Shown piece after piece: positions 36,026 to 44,547 of a stretch of 64,000 bases of DNA (positions are counted from its first letter, which is position 1; each line of letters begins with the position of its first letter). A model generated the notes under the pieces. It saw nothing but the letters and a program-made list of their open reading frames with translations. It ran no database searches and was not told the origin of the DNA. The stretch comes from Lysobacterales bacterium (GTDB lineage Bacteria > Pseudomonadota > Gammaproteobacteria > Xanthomonadales > Ahniellaceae), in contig JACPFU010000003.1 in the NCBI GenBank assembly GCA_016182785.1, positions 124,001 through 188,000 of the forward strand, written 5' to 3'. The translations under genes and the position numbers were made by a program.

Positions 36026-37753
36026 TCAGGCGCGCGCCTTGCGTTGCGCCAGCTGCTCCAGGAATTCGCGCGCGGTTTCCACCGCAATCTCGAAGTTCTC
36101 GGCCAGCATCAGCAGGTTCGGGTGTTCCAGGATGTTCATCGACATCAGCACCTTGTGTGGTTGCGGCTGCAGGCCGGAGAAGAACACCTTGATGCCGAGC
36201 TTGTCGGCGCGGTCGAGGAACTGGCGCACCGCCTGGGCGCCGGAGGCATCCATCAGCGGCACCCGGCGCAGGCGCAGGATGAACAGCTGCGGGCGTTCGG
36301 CGAACTGGTCGAGCACGTCGTCGAGGCGGTTGGCAACGGCGAAGAACAGTGGCCCGGAAATCTGGAACGCCTCGACCCCCGCCGGCAGTTGTGCGCGCTG
36401 GTCGGGTTGGGCCGGGCCGCTGTTGTCCTCGACGTCGTCCTCGATCAGCTTGCGCCCGGACTCGATCTCGACCACCTCGCTCATGCGATGCATGAACAGG
36501 AACGCGGCCAGCACCACGCCGACTTCGATGGCGACGGTGAGGTCGGCGACCACGGTCAGCGTGAAGGTGACGACCAGCACCACGCGGTCGCCAACCGGGC
36601 CGTGCAGCAGGTGCTTCACGTGCTGGATCTCGGCCATGTTCCAGGCCACCACCAGCAGCACCGAAGCCAGGATCGCCAGCGGCACGTAGCCCATCAGCGG
36701 CGCCGCGACCAGCATGAACGCGAGCAGGAACGCGGCGTGCAGGATGCCGGCAATCGGCGAACGCGCACCGGCGCGGACATTGGTCGCGGTGCGCGCGATG
36801 GCGCCGGTCGCGGGCAGGCCGCCAAACAGCGCCGAGCCGCAGTTCGCAACGCCCTGCGCCACCAGTTCCGCATTCGAGCGATGGCGTCCGCCGATCATGC
36901 CGTCGGCGACCACGGCCGAGAGCAGCGACTCGACCCCGGCGAGGAAGGCGATGGTGAAGCTGGCCGGCAGCATCTCGAAGCTGCGCTCCCACGGAATGGT
37001 CGGGAAGTCGAAGCTCGGCAGGCTCGACGGGATGCCGCCGAAGCGCGTCGCGATGGTGTCGACCGGCATGCCGGCGAGACCCACCACCAGCGCCGCAACC
37101 GCGACCACGATCAGGAATCCCGGCCACTTCGGCCGCCAGCGGCGCATCAGCACCAGGCTCACGATGCCGAGGACGCAGAGCAGGGTGGTGGCCGCATCGA
37201 AGCTGTCGAACGAGGCGAAATAGGTGCGCCAGCGCGGCAGGAATTCGGCCGGCAGCCGGGCGATGTCGAGCCCGAGCGCGTCCTTGATCTGGCTGGAGAA
37301 GATGCTGACCGCGATGCCGGCGGTGAAGCCGACGATCACCGGCTGCGGCATGTAGCGCATCAGCGTGCCAAGCCGCAGCAGGCCGGCGCCGATCAGCATC
37401 AGGCCGGCGAGCAGGGTGCACAGGATCAAGCCCTCGTAGCCGAACTTCTCGATGATGCCGAACACCACCGGAATGAACGCCGCGGTCGGCCCGCCCACCT
37501 GCACCCGCGAACCGCCCAGGAACGAAACCAGGAACCCGGCAATGATCGCCGTGTGCAGGCCCTTTTCCGGTGTCGTGCCGGACGCGATCGCAAGCGCCAT
37601 CGCCAACGGCAGCGCCACCACCGCGACCGTGAGCCCGGCCACGACGTCATGGCGAAAGTCCCCCAGTCCATAACCCCGCCGCAGCACGCTGACCAGCTTC
37701 GGCACAAAGAGGTGCCATGGTCGTCGCGGGGCGATCCTGTTCGCAGGCTGCAT
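36026..37753 (-). CDS. SulP family anion transporter with STAS domain
   Basis: 575 residues from ATG 37753 (a GTG 3 nt earlier is also possible). Twelve or more membrane segments fill about 35-430, with the SulP signature region VVAGLTVAVVALPLAMALAI near the N-terminus. A cytoplasmic STAS domain occupies about 455-560 (PLFFAVANRLDDVLDQF, VPLMDASGAQAVRQF). The family moves sulfate, bicarbonate or other anions. Proximity to cysD-cysNC on the same strand favours sulfate, but SulP proteins near other genes often carry bicarbonate, so the substrate is open. Confidence 0.9.
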   Translation of the reverse strand: MQPANRIAPRRPWHLFVPKLVSVLRRGYGLGDFRHDVVAGLTVAVVALPLAMALAIASGTTPEKGLHTAIIAGFLVSFLGGSRVQVGGPTAAFIPVVFGIIEKFGYEGLILCTLLAGLMLIGAGLLRLGTLMRYMPQPVIVGFTAGIAVSIFSSQIKDALGLDIARLPAEFLPRWRTYFASFDSFDAATTLLCVLGIVSLVLMRRWRPKWPGFLIVVAVAALVVGLAGMPVDTIATRFGGIPSSLPSFDFPTIPWERSFEMLPASFTIAFLAGVESLLSAVVADGMIGGRHRSNAELVAQGVANCGSALFGGLPATGAIARTATNVRAGARSPIAGILHAAFLLAFMLVAAPLMGYVPLAILASVLLVVAWNMAEIQHVKHLLHGPVGDRVVLVVTFTLTVVADLTVAIEVGVVLAAFLFMHRMSEVVEIESGRKLIEDDVEDNSGPAQPDQRAQLPAGVEAFQISGPLFFAVANRLDDVLDQFAERPQLFILRLRRVPLMDASGAQAVRQFLDRADKLGIKVFFSGLQPQPHKVLMSMNILEHPNLLMLAENFEIAVETAREFLEQLAQRKARA

Positions 37754-37825
37754 CACCCGACGTTAGCAAACTGTGGCGGGATGCGCGAGGTTGGCGAGTC
37801 GGCGCATCGCGTCGCCGCACGCGGA

Positions 37826-38185
37826 TCAGGCCGTATTCGACAGCAGGCTTTCGTAGGGAATGCGCAGCCCCTCGTGCAGCCGCTTCACCATGGCCAAGGT
37901 CAGGTGGCGCTTGCCGCTCAGCACCTCCGACACACGCCCGCTGGGGCCGATGTAGACCTCCAGCTGGCGTGCCGTCAGGCCAAGCTGTTCCATGCGGAAC
38001 TTGATTGCCTCGATGGGATGGGATGGCGGCATCGGCTGGTGCTCAGCCTCGTAGCGCTCCACCAGGACGGCCAACACTTCGAGTTCGTCGCCTTCCGGGC
38101 TGCCGATACGCGCGCCCCAGAGTTCGTCGATTCGAGCCATCGCCCGCTTGTAGTCGGTTTTGTTGCGGATGGGTTTGACGTTCAT
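37826..38185 (-). CDS. higA: HigA-type antitoxin
   Basis: 119 residues. An N-terminal segment (MNVKPIRNKTDYKRAMARID) is typical of the HigA subgroup with a YP_-like N-terminal extension, and the helix-turn-helix (about 69-110) reads LTARQLEVYIGPSGRVSEVL then LTLAMVKRLHE. It neutralises the HigB RNase and represses the operon. ATG 38185 overlaps the higB stop (TGATG), the usual toxin-first arrangement of higBA. Confidence 0.9.
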   Translation of the reverse strand: MNVKPIRNKTDYKRAMARIDELWGARIGSPEGDELEVLAVLVERYEAEHQPMPPSHPIEAIKFRMEQLGLTARQLEVYIGPSGRVSEVLSGKRHLTLAMVKRLHEGLRIPYESLLSNTA

Positions 38186-38487
38186 CAGATGCTCTCCGCG
38201 TCGATCCGGTCGTACTGCGCATGGGTACCCACGAAGCGCACCCTCGCCAACTGCCGCTGGTAGTCGATGGCCAGCACCACTCGGAACTTGTTGCCGCCGA
38301 TATTGAACACCACACGGCCACCCTTGAGGATGCTGGCGCTGCGCAACTCCGCCTTCAGTTCCTGTGGTGTCCGATAGATGGCTTTCTCCATGTGTCGATA
38401 CCACTCCACCAGAGGCGCCTGTGCGTCAGCGTGAGCGCTGTTGCTTTCCCAGAAAGCCCGCAGGGTTCCCCTGGCGATGACATGCAC
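38185..38487 (-). CDS. higB: HigB-type mRNA interferase toxin
   Basis: 100 residues from GTG 38487. The sequence follows HigB throughout: HVIARGTLRAFWE near the start, LVEWYRHMEKAIYRTPQEL (about 24-42), GGRVVFNIGGNKFRVVLAI (about 55-73) and RFVGTHAQYDRIDAE at the end. HigB cuts mRNA on the ribosome. GTG is selected because it gives the family N-terminus and has GGGAG 7 nt upstream. It is the first gene of the higBA operon. Confidence 0.9.
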   Translation of the reverse strand: MHVIARGTLRAFWESNSAHADAQAPLVEWYRHMEKAIYRTPQELKAELRSASILKGGRVVFNIGGNKFRVVLAIDYQRQLARVRFVGTHAQYDRIDAESI

Positions 38488-38494
38488 AGCGCAT

Positions 38495-38516
38495 CTCCCG
38501 ATTTGGGAGCATTGTA
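38495..38516 (-). promoter_or_regulatory. higBA -10 box and operator-like inverted repeat over the ribosome site
   Basis: On the reverse strand TACAAT (38516-38511) is followed by CTCCC-AAATC-GGGAG (38509-38495), a 5-bp inverted repeat whose right arm is the ribosome site of higB. This arrangement suits repression by HigA at the promoter, or a small mRNA hairpin that hides the ribosome site. Confidence 0.45.
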
Positions 38517-38656
38517 GTCGCAAGTCCGATCGCCCGTCCCAGCCGGTTGACCACCACAAGTTCGCGCGCCCCGCCCTTTTTCCTGTCGACGTGTGAGGAT
38601 TTCGGCGCTCCGGGTGAACTGGGCTGGCCCGAACGTGGTGTGGGACCGCGTGCGCC

Positions 38657-39694
38657 TCAGCCGGTCGTTGCCTGCAGGCGCTTGGTCATGCCGGGGGAGA
38701 GCCAGAGTTGGTCGTCGGCGTCGACGATCAGGGCGTCGACGGAGGGCAGGGTGTGCAGGCGTTCGCGGCCGGCCTTGGCGCCGGTGACCATGATCGCGGT
38801 GCCGAGGCCGTTGATCGCTTCCAGGTGTTCGCTGATCAGGGCGACGCCGTGGGGGCCGCGCGTCGGGTAGCCGGTCTTCGGGTCGAGGACGTGGTGCAGG
38901 CGTTGGCCCTGGTGCATCACGAAGCGTTCGTAGTCGCCCGAGGCGGCGACGAAACCGCGGCTCAGCGCGACCGTGCCGAGCAGTTGCTGCGGTCGGCGCG
39001 GATCGCGCAGGCCAACGCGCCAGTCGTGGCCGTCGAGTTGGCCGTGCACCAGTACATCGCCGCCGCCATTGATCATCGCGTTGGCGACGCCCTCGCGCAG
39101 CAGCACCTGCATGCCCGCGTGCAGGATCGGCAGCTTGGCGATGCCGCCGAGGTCGAGGCGCACGCCGCGGCGCGCGAGGTACGCGGTGCCGGCGCGCTCG
39201 TCGAGCGCAAGCGCATTGAAACCGACCAGTGGCAACTCCGCTGCCACTTGTTCGGCGCTGGCGATCGAGGGCTGCTGCGGATTGAAGTCCCAACTGCGCA
39301 ACGAGCCGACGGTGGCATCGAAGGCACCGTCGCTGGCTTGTGCCGCCGCCTGCGCCATGCGCAGCACCTGCATCAGCTCCGTCGGCACGCGCACTGGCTG
39401 CAACCCGGCGGCGAGGTGGATGGCGCTGAGCGCGTTGGTGCTGCGGTAGCGGCTCATCATGTCGGCGAGTCGCGCCATCTCGGCGAAGGCGAGCTCGGCC
39501 GCGTGGGCGAGTGCGGTGTCGTCGTTGCCCTGCAGGGTGAGGTCAAGGCGGGTGCCCATCAGCGGCCGCGAACCCCGGTACACGCCGCTGCGCGCCTGCA
39601 CCGTGGGCAGCACCAGCCCGAACGCAAGCAACGGCAGGGCCTGGCTCAGACGGCGGCGGGCAAGCTGTCGTGGATCGAGGGATTCCGGTTTCAT
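38657..39694 (-). CDS. apbE: FAD:protein FMN transferase (ApbE, NosX-like)
   Basis: 345 residues with an arginine-rich leader (RQLARRRLSQALPLLAFGL) pointing to export, possibly by Tat. ApbE signatures: SRPLMGTRLDL, LDLGGIAKLPILHAGMQVL (about 181-199), NGGGDVLVHG and DPKTGYPTRG with the metal/FAD site. It transfers FMN from FAD to a Thr of a target protein. The target here is most likely NosR, encoded in the divergent nos operon, which has the SGAT acceptor motif; this makes it the NosX equivalent. Confidence 0.93.
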   Translation of the reverse strand: MKPESLDPRQLARRRLSQALPLLAFGLVLPTVQARSGVYRGSRPLMGTRLDLTLQGNDDTALAHAAELAFAEMARLADMMSRYRSTNALSAIHLAAGLQPVRVPTELMQVLRMAQAAAQASDGAFDATVGSLRSWDFNPQQPSIASAEQVAAELPLVGFNALALDERAGTAYLARRGVRLDLGGIAKLPILHAGMQVLLREGVANAMINGGGDVLVHGQLDGHDWRVGLRDPRRPQQLLGTVALSRGFVAASGDYERFVMHQGQRLHHVLDPKTGYPTRGPHGVALISEHLEAINGLGTAIMVTGAKAGRERLHTLPSVDALIVDADDQLWLSPGMTKRLQATTG

Positions 39695-39779
39695 GCTGCG
39701 GCGTCGCGCCTGTGCGTGGGCTGACCTTGCAGTCTATAGAGCACCCCGATCAGCGCCAATCGCGACGGTGCACAGCGGA

Positions 39780-39793
39780 TTGATCAACGTCAA
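39780..39793. promoter_or_regulatory. FNR/DNR-type binding site between apbE and nosZ
   Basis: TTGATCAACGTCAA matches the FNR/CRP-family consensus TTGAT-N4-ATCAA at nine of ten positions. It is 104 nt before nosZ and 86 nt before apbE, so it could switch both on under anoxia or NO. It is the best such box in the intergenic stretch of 202 nt. Confidence 0.65.
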
Positions 39794-39896
39794 TCGCGCA
39801 GGCTGCGCTGAGGATCAACATGGTCGGCGGCAGAACGACGTTTCCAACCCGCCCGCGAGTCCGAGATCCGGACAGGGCGCCGACGAGGATCAAGAC

Positions 39897-41816
39897 ATGA
39901 GCGACAACAAACTGCAGGAAGATTCGGCGAGCCCGATGCTTGGCCGCCGCAAGTTCATCAACTACACCGCGCTCGCCGGCCTCGCTGGCGTGGCCGCCTG
40001 CTCGGAAAAGCCGAGCACCGCGGCACCGCCGGTGGCGCCGGTACCGGCTGCAGGCGGCGGTGACCATGCCGCGAGCGTGCATCTCAAGCCCGGTGAACTC
40101 GACACCTACTACGGCTTCTGGAGCGGCGGGCACACCGGCGACATGCGCGTGCTCGGCATGCCTTCCGGCCGCGAAATCACGCGCATTCCCTGCTTTGCAC
40201 CGGACGCGCTGGTCGGCTGGGGCATCACCAACGAATCGAAGAAGGTGATGGGCACCAAGGCCGACGGCAGCCTGCGCTACAACGTCGCCGACACCCATCA
40301 CGTCCATGCCTCGTACAAGGACGGCAACTACGACGGCCGCTACGCCTGGATCAACGACAAGATCAACGCGCGCGTGGCGCGCATCCGCCTCGACTATTTC
40401 GTCTGCGACAAGATCACCGACCTGCCCAACGTGCAGGGTTTCCACGGCATCTTCCCGGACAAGGCCGATCCGGTCGATGCCGCGATCAACTACACCACGC
40501 GCGTGTTCTGCGGCGGCGAGTTCTCGATCCCGCTGCCGAACACCGGCAGCGACGATGCCAGCCAGTACCGCTCGCTGTTCAGCTGTGTCGATGCCGAGAC
40601 CATGGAAGTGCGCTGGCAGGTGCTGCTCGACGGCAACTGCGATCTCGTTGCCACTTCCTACGACGGCAAGCTCGCCGCGACCAACCAGTACAACGTCGAA
40701 ATGGGCGCGTCGTACGAGGACATGATGGCGGCCGAGCGCGACGCCTGCGTGTTCTTCAACATCGCGCGCATCGAGGCGGCGGTGAAGGCGGGCAGCTTCA
40801 AGACCTACGGCGATTCCAAGGTGCCGGTGGTCGACGGAACCCGCGCCGCCAACCAGGACCCGGCCACGGCGCTGACCGCCTACGTCTCGGTGCCGAAGAA
40901 CCCGCACGGCGTGAATGCCAGCCCCGACGGCAAGTACTTCATCTGCGCCGGCAAGCTGTCGCCGACCGGCAGCGTGATCGAGCTGTCGCGCGTGCTCGAC
41001 TACTTTGACGGCAAGCTGGCCAAGCTCGACGACGCCATCGTCGCCGAGGTCGAACTCGGTCTGGGGCCGCTGCACACCGCCTTCGACGGCCGCGGCAATG
41101 CCTACACCACGCTGTTCCTCGACAGCCAGGTGGTGAAGTGGAATGTCGAGGCCGCGATCAAGTTCCACGCCGGCGACAAGACCGCGCAGTACGTGCTCGA
41201 TCGCCTCGACCTGTCGTACCAGCCCGGGCATCTGAACGCGACGCAGTCGGAGACGCGCGCAGCCGATGGCAAGTACCTGGCAGTCGGCTGCAAGTTCTCC
41301 AAGGACCGCTTCCTGCCGGTCGGCCCGCTGCATCCGGAGAACGAGCAGCTGATCGACATCTCCGGCGACAAGATGGTGCTGCTTGCCGACCATCCGGTGC
41401 GCGGCGAACCGCACGACTTCATCATCTTCAAGCGCGACCTGCTGCGTCCGAAGCAGGTGTACACGCTCGAAGACTTCCCGCATGCGATCAAGGACCCGAA
41501 GGAATCCGGCGTGTTCCGCGACGGCCGCAAGGTCACCGTCAAGATGACCTCGCAGGCGCCGGCATTCAGCCTGCGCGACTTCAAGCTCAAGAAGGGCGAT
41601 GAAGTCACCTTGATCCTGACCAATCTGGACAAGGTCGAGGACCTGACCCACGGCTTCGCGATCCCGAACCACAACGTCAACTTCATCGTCAATCCGCAGG
41701 AGACCGCGTCGGTGACCTTCACCGCCGACAAGGCCGGCGTGTTCTGGTGCTACTGCACGCACTTCTGCCATGCGCTGCATCTGGAGATGCGTTCGCGCAT
41801 GATCGTCGAAGGCTAG
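39897..41816 (+). CDS. nosZ: nitrous-oxide reductase NosZ
   Basis: 639 residues; reduces N2O to N2 in the periplasm. The leader has twin arginines (Arg17-Arg18 in LGRRKFIN) as in Tat-exported clade I enzymes, and also a lipobox VAAC ending at Cys35. CuZ ligands are all present: His134, His135, His183, His337, His393, His445 and His506. CuA ligands His585, Cys620, Cys624, His628 and Met631 are intact; the position of the Pseudomonas CuA Trp is His622. The propeller and cupredoxin domains have normal length. It starts the nos operon and precedes nosR, opposite to the usual nosR-nosZ order. Confidence 0.96.
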   Translation: MSDNKLQEDSASPMLGRRKFINYTALAGLAGVAACSEKPSTAAPPVAPVPAAGGGDHAASVHLKPGELDTYYGFWSGGHTGDMRVLGMPSGREITRIPCFAPDALVGWGITNESKKVMGTKADGSLRYNVADTHHVHASYKDGNYDGRYAWINDKINARVARIRLDYFVCDKITDLPNVQGFHGIFPDKADPVDAAINYTTRVFCGGEFSIPLPNTGSDDASQYRSLFSCVDAETMEVRWQVLLDGNCDLVATSYDGKLAATNQYNVEMGASYEDMMAAERDACVFFNIARIEAAVKAGSFKTYGDSKVPVVDGTRAANQDPATALTAYVSVPKNPHGVNASPDGKYFICAGKLSPTGSVIELSRVLDYFDGKLAKLDDAIVAEVELGLGPLHTAFDGRGNAYTTLFLDSQVVKWNVEAAIKFHAGDKTAQYVLDRLDLSYQPGHLNATQSETRAADGKYLAVGCKFSKDRFLPVGPLHPENEQLIDISGDKMVLLADHPVRGEPHDFIIFKRDLLRPKQVYTLEDFPHAIKDPKESGVFRDGRKVTVKMTSQAPAFSLRDFKLKKGDEVTLILTNLDKVEDLTHGFAIPNHNVNFIVNPQETASVTFTADKAGVFWCYCTHFCHALHLEMRSRMIVEG

Positions 41817-41907
41817 TCGACGCGCTGCGATACGGCAGCGGCGGAGGTCTGCCGCTGCCGGACGGATCGGGCCGGCGCCACCGCGCCGGCTGATGAAGGA
41901 TGGCTGG

Positions 41908-44547
41908 ATGATCTCGATCGACCGATGCAGGGCGGGCCGTCTCGCGGCCTGCCTCTGCCTGCTGTTCATCGCGCTGCTGGCGGCGGCGGAACCCGTGCGC
42001 GCCGGCAATGGCGCCTACGAGGCCGAGTTGCCGGACACGCTCGCGAGCGCGCCCGACCTGTGCGCGCTGGTGCCCTGTGCCGAGGTGTTTCCCGGCGCCG
42101 AGAGCTTTTCCGAACGCAAGGGGCGACCGCCGTATGTCGAGGCCTACCGCAGCGATGGCGCGGGCGGCAAGGAACTGCTCGGCTACGTGATGCTCTCGAC
42201 CGACATCACCGACACCCCGGCGTACTCGGGCAAGCCGGTGGTGACCCTGATCGGCATGGACCGCGACGGCCGCTTCGTCGGCGTCAAGGTGCTCAAGCAT
42301 TCCGAGCCGATCCTGCTGCTTGGCATTCCCGAGTCGGCACTGCTGCGCTTCAACGACCAGTACCTCGGCAAGTCGGTGCGCGACAAGATCGAGGTCGGCC
42401 AGTCGCGGCCGGAGGAAGAAGTGCTCGGCGTCGACGCGATCTCCGGTGCCACCGTCACCGTGATCGCGCAGAACCAGGTGATGCTCGCCTCCGGCACCGC
42501 GATCGCGCGCCAGGTCGGCATTCTCGAACCGACCGTGCGCGCCGCGGCGCGTTTCGCGGTCAGCGGCAGGCGCTATGGCTGGAATGAACTGGTCGAGCAG
42601 GGCAGCGTGCAGCGCCTGCTGGTGCGCCCGGAACAGGTCGGCATCGAACCGAGTGGCGAGCCATTCATCGAACTCTGGTTCGGTGATCTCAACCATCCGG
42701 ACATCGGCGCCAGCCTGCTCGGCGACAACGGCTGGGCCAACCTGCGCGCGCGGCTTGGCGAACATGAGCACGCGCTGTTCATCATCCGCAGCGCGGGGCG
42801 CGAGTCGTTCAAGGGCTCCGGGTTCGTGCGCGGTGGCATCTACGACCGCATCCAGATCAAGCAGGGGGCGGATGCCTTCACCTTCCGCGACCTCGACTAC
42901 CTCAATCTCTACGGCCTCGAAGCCGTCGGCGCACCGGCCTTCACCGAGTCGGCGATCTATTTGCTGCGTTCCGAGTCGTTCTCGCCGGCGTATCCGTGGA
43001 AGCTGAGCTTTCTTGGCAATCGCGTCGACCGCGCCACCGGCGCGCGCAGCTTCGCCAACTTCGACGCGCCGTACTGGCTGGCCGCGGAACTGCTCCAAGG
43101 CGGACGGCCCGAGGTGCAGGAAGCCGCCGCGCCGTGGGTGCGCATCTGGAAGTCGAAGGCGCCGGCGATCGTCGCGTTCGCGCTGCTGCTGCTCGCGGTG
43201 ACGCTGGTCTACTCGCAGCGCGAGCGCCTGACGCGACGCGCCACGCGCCGCAACAAGTGGCCGGTCAATGCGTTCAAGTACGGCGCCTGGGCGATCAGCA
43301 TCGTGCTGGTCGGATTCGGCGCGATGGCGCAGCCGTCGATCACCCAGGTGCTGACCTGGTTCCATTCGCTGCTGTTCCAGTGGACCTGGTCGCTGTTCCT
43401 GTCCGACCCGTTCATCTTCCTGTTCTGGATCTTCATCATCGCCACCGTGTTCCTGTACGGGCGTGGCCTGTTCTGCGGCTGGATGTGTCCGTTCGGGTCG
43501 CTCTCGGAAGCGCTGTACAAGATCGCCGGAGCGATCGGCCTGAAGCGGTTCCAGCTGGCGCTGCCGCAGCGCTGGCACGACCGGCTGAAGTGGCTCAAGT
43601 ACGCGGTGTTCTTCGGCCTGCTCGCAGTGTCGATGTTCTCGATGGGCCTGGCCGAGGTGTTGGCCGAGGTCGAGCCGTTCAAGACCACGTTCCTGGTCGG
43701 CATCGGCCATCGTGCGTGGCCATATGGGCTGTTCGTGGCGGTGCTGCTTGGTCTCTCGATCTTCATCGAACGGCCGTATTGCAAGTACCTGTGTCCGCTT
43801 GGCGCAGCGCTGGCGATGCCGAGCACGTTCCGCTGGTATGGTCTGCCGCGCAAGCAGGAGTGCAACACCTGCAAGGCCTGCGCGGCGGGCTGCGGTTCGC
43901 AGGCGATCGACGCCGATGGCCGCATCGACCATCGCGAGTGCCTGCACTGCCTCGACTGCCTGGTGCTGTACACCGAACCCACGGCTTGTCCGCCGCTGGC
44001 CCGCGAACGCAAGCGCCGCGAGCGCGCCGGAATCGAGATCACCCTGATCGGCAGCGACGGCTACTACCTGCCGGCTTCGGAACCTGGGTCCGCGGGCGCG
44101 ACCGCACGCTACGAGGCCGGCCCCGATCCGCGCATGCCGAGTGATCCGGTGATGCCTCCGCACAAGATCGACGTCGGCCGCATCGAGTGGATCTGGCTGG
44201 AGATCCGCGATCACCTATGGCCGTGGAGCCGCGAAGGCTGGCGTTCGCAGCGCGCACTGCAGGTCGCCGGCTTCTCGCTCGCGATCGCAGCGACGCTGGC
44301 CTGGGTGCTGGCCGCGAGCGGGCGTCTGTCCTCGGGCGCGATCATCGGCTGGTGGTTCGGCTGGAGCGTGTACGAGGTGCTGATCCGCCTCTCCGGGCGG
44401 CGCTACGTCAAGGACGGCCCGTGGTGGCAGGACAACTACCGCGAGGCCGGCGTGATGGACATGCTGAGCTATGTCTGCTTCAAGAACCTGCTGATCGGCG
44501 CGGCCTTGTTCCTGGCGCTGAAATGGCTGGGATGGATGTGGGTATGA
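41908..44547 (+). CDS. nosR: NosR, flavin- and iron-sulfur membrane protein
   Basis: 879 residues from ATG 41908, which has AAGGA 7 nt upstream and opens a good signal peptide; an in-frame ATG 15 nt earlier is possible. A periplasmic FMN-binding domain carries the flavinylation motif SGAT (Thr182). After it come five or more membrane helices, two CxxxCP motifs (CGWMCPFGS and CKYLCPLGA) and a cytoplasmic ferredoxin part with CNTCKACAAGC and CLHCLDC clusters. NosR feeds electrons to NosZ and supports its copper site. nosD follows with an ATGA overlap. Confidence 0.95.
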   Translation: MISIDRCRAGRLAACLCLLFIALLAAAEPVRAGNGAYEAELPDTLASAPDLCALVPCAEVFPGAESFSERKGRPPYVEAYRSDGAGGKELLGYVMLSTDITDTPAYSGKPVVTLIGMDRDGRFVGVKVLKHSEPILLLGIPESALLRFNDQYLGKSVRDKIEVGQSRPEEEVLGVDAISGATVTVIAQNQVMLASGTAIARQVGILEPTVRAAARFAVSGRRYGWNELVEQGSVQRLLVRPEQVGIEPSGEPFIELWFGDLNHPDIGASLLGDNGWANLRARLGEHEHALFIIRSAGRESFKGSGFVRGGIYDRIQIKQGADAFTFRDLDYLNLYGLEAVGAPAFTESAIYLLRSESFSPAYPWKLSFLGNRVDRATGARSFANFDAPYWLAAELLQGGRPEVQEAAAPWVRIWKSKAPAIVAFALLLLAVTLVYSQRERLTRRATRRNKWPVNAFKYGAWAISIVLVGFGAMAQPSITQVLTWFHSLLFQWTWSLFLSDPFIFLFWIFIIATVFLYGRGLFCGWMCPFGSLSEALYKIAGAIGLKRFQLALPQRWHDRLKWLKYAVFFGLLAVSMFSMGLAEVLAEVEPFKTTFLVGIGHRAWPYGLFVAVLLGLSIFIERPYCKYLCPLGAALAMPSTFRWYGLPRKQECNTCKACAAGCGSQAIDADGRIDHRECLHCLDCLVLYTEPTACPPLARERKRRERAGIEITLIGSDGYYLPASEPGSAGATARYEAGPDPRMPSDPVMPPHKIDVGRIEWIWLEIRDHLWPWSREGWRSQRALQVAGFSLAIAATLAWVLAASGRLSSGAIIGWWFGWSVYEVLIRLSGRRYVKDGPWWQDNYREAGVMDMLSYVCFKNLLIGAALFLALKWLGWMWV

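Noticed and set aside
36026..37753. SulP as a dedicated sulfate permease
   Set aside because: The family is broad and the only hint is proximity to cysDNC; recorded as anion transporter.
34613..38263. A very long open frame (over 1200 codons) on the + strand opposite SulP, HigBA and the secreted protein
   Set aside because: Its product is low-complexity Arg/Gln/Asp/His-rich, has no domain, and lies opposite well-supported genes. Such frames are expected on the antisense strand of GC-rich coding DNA.
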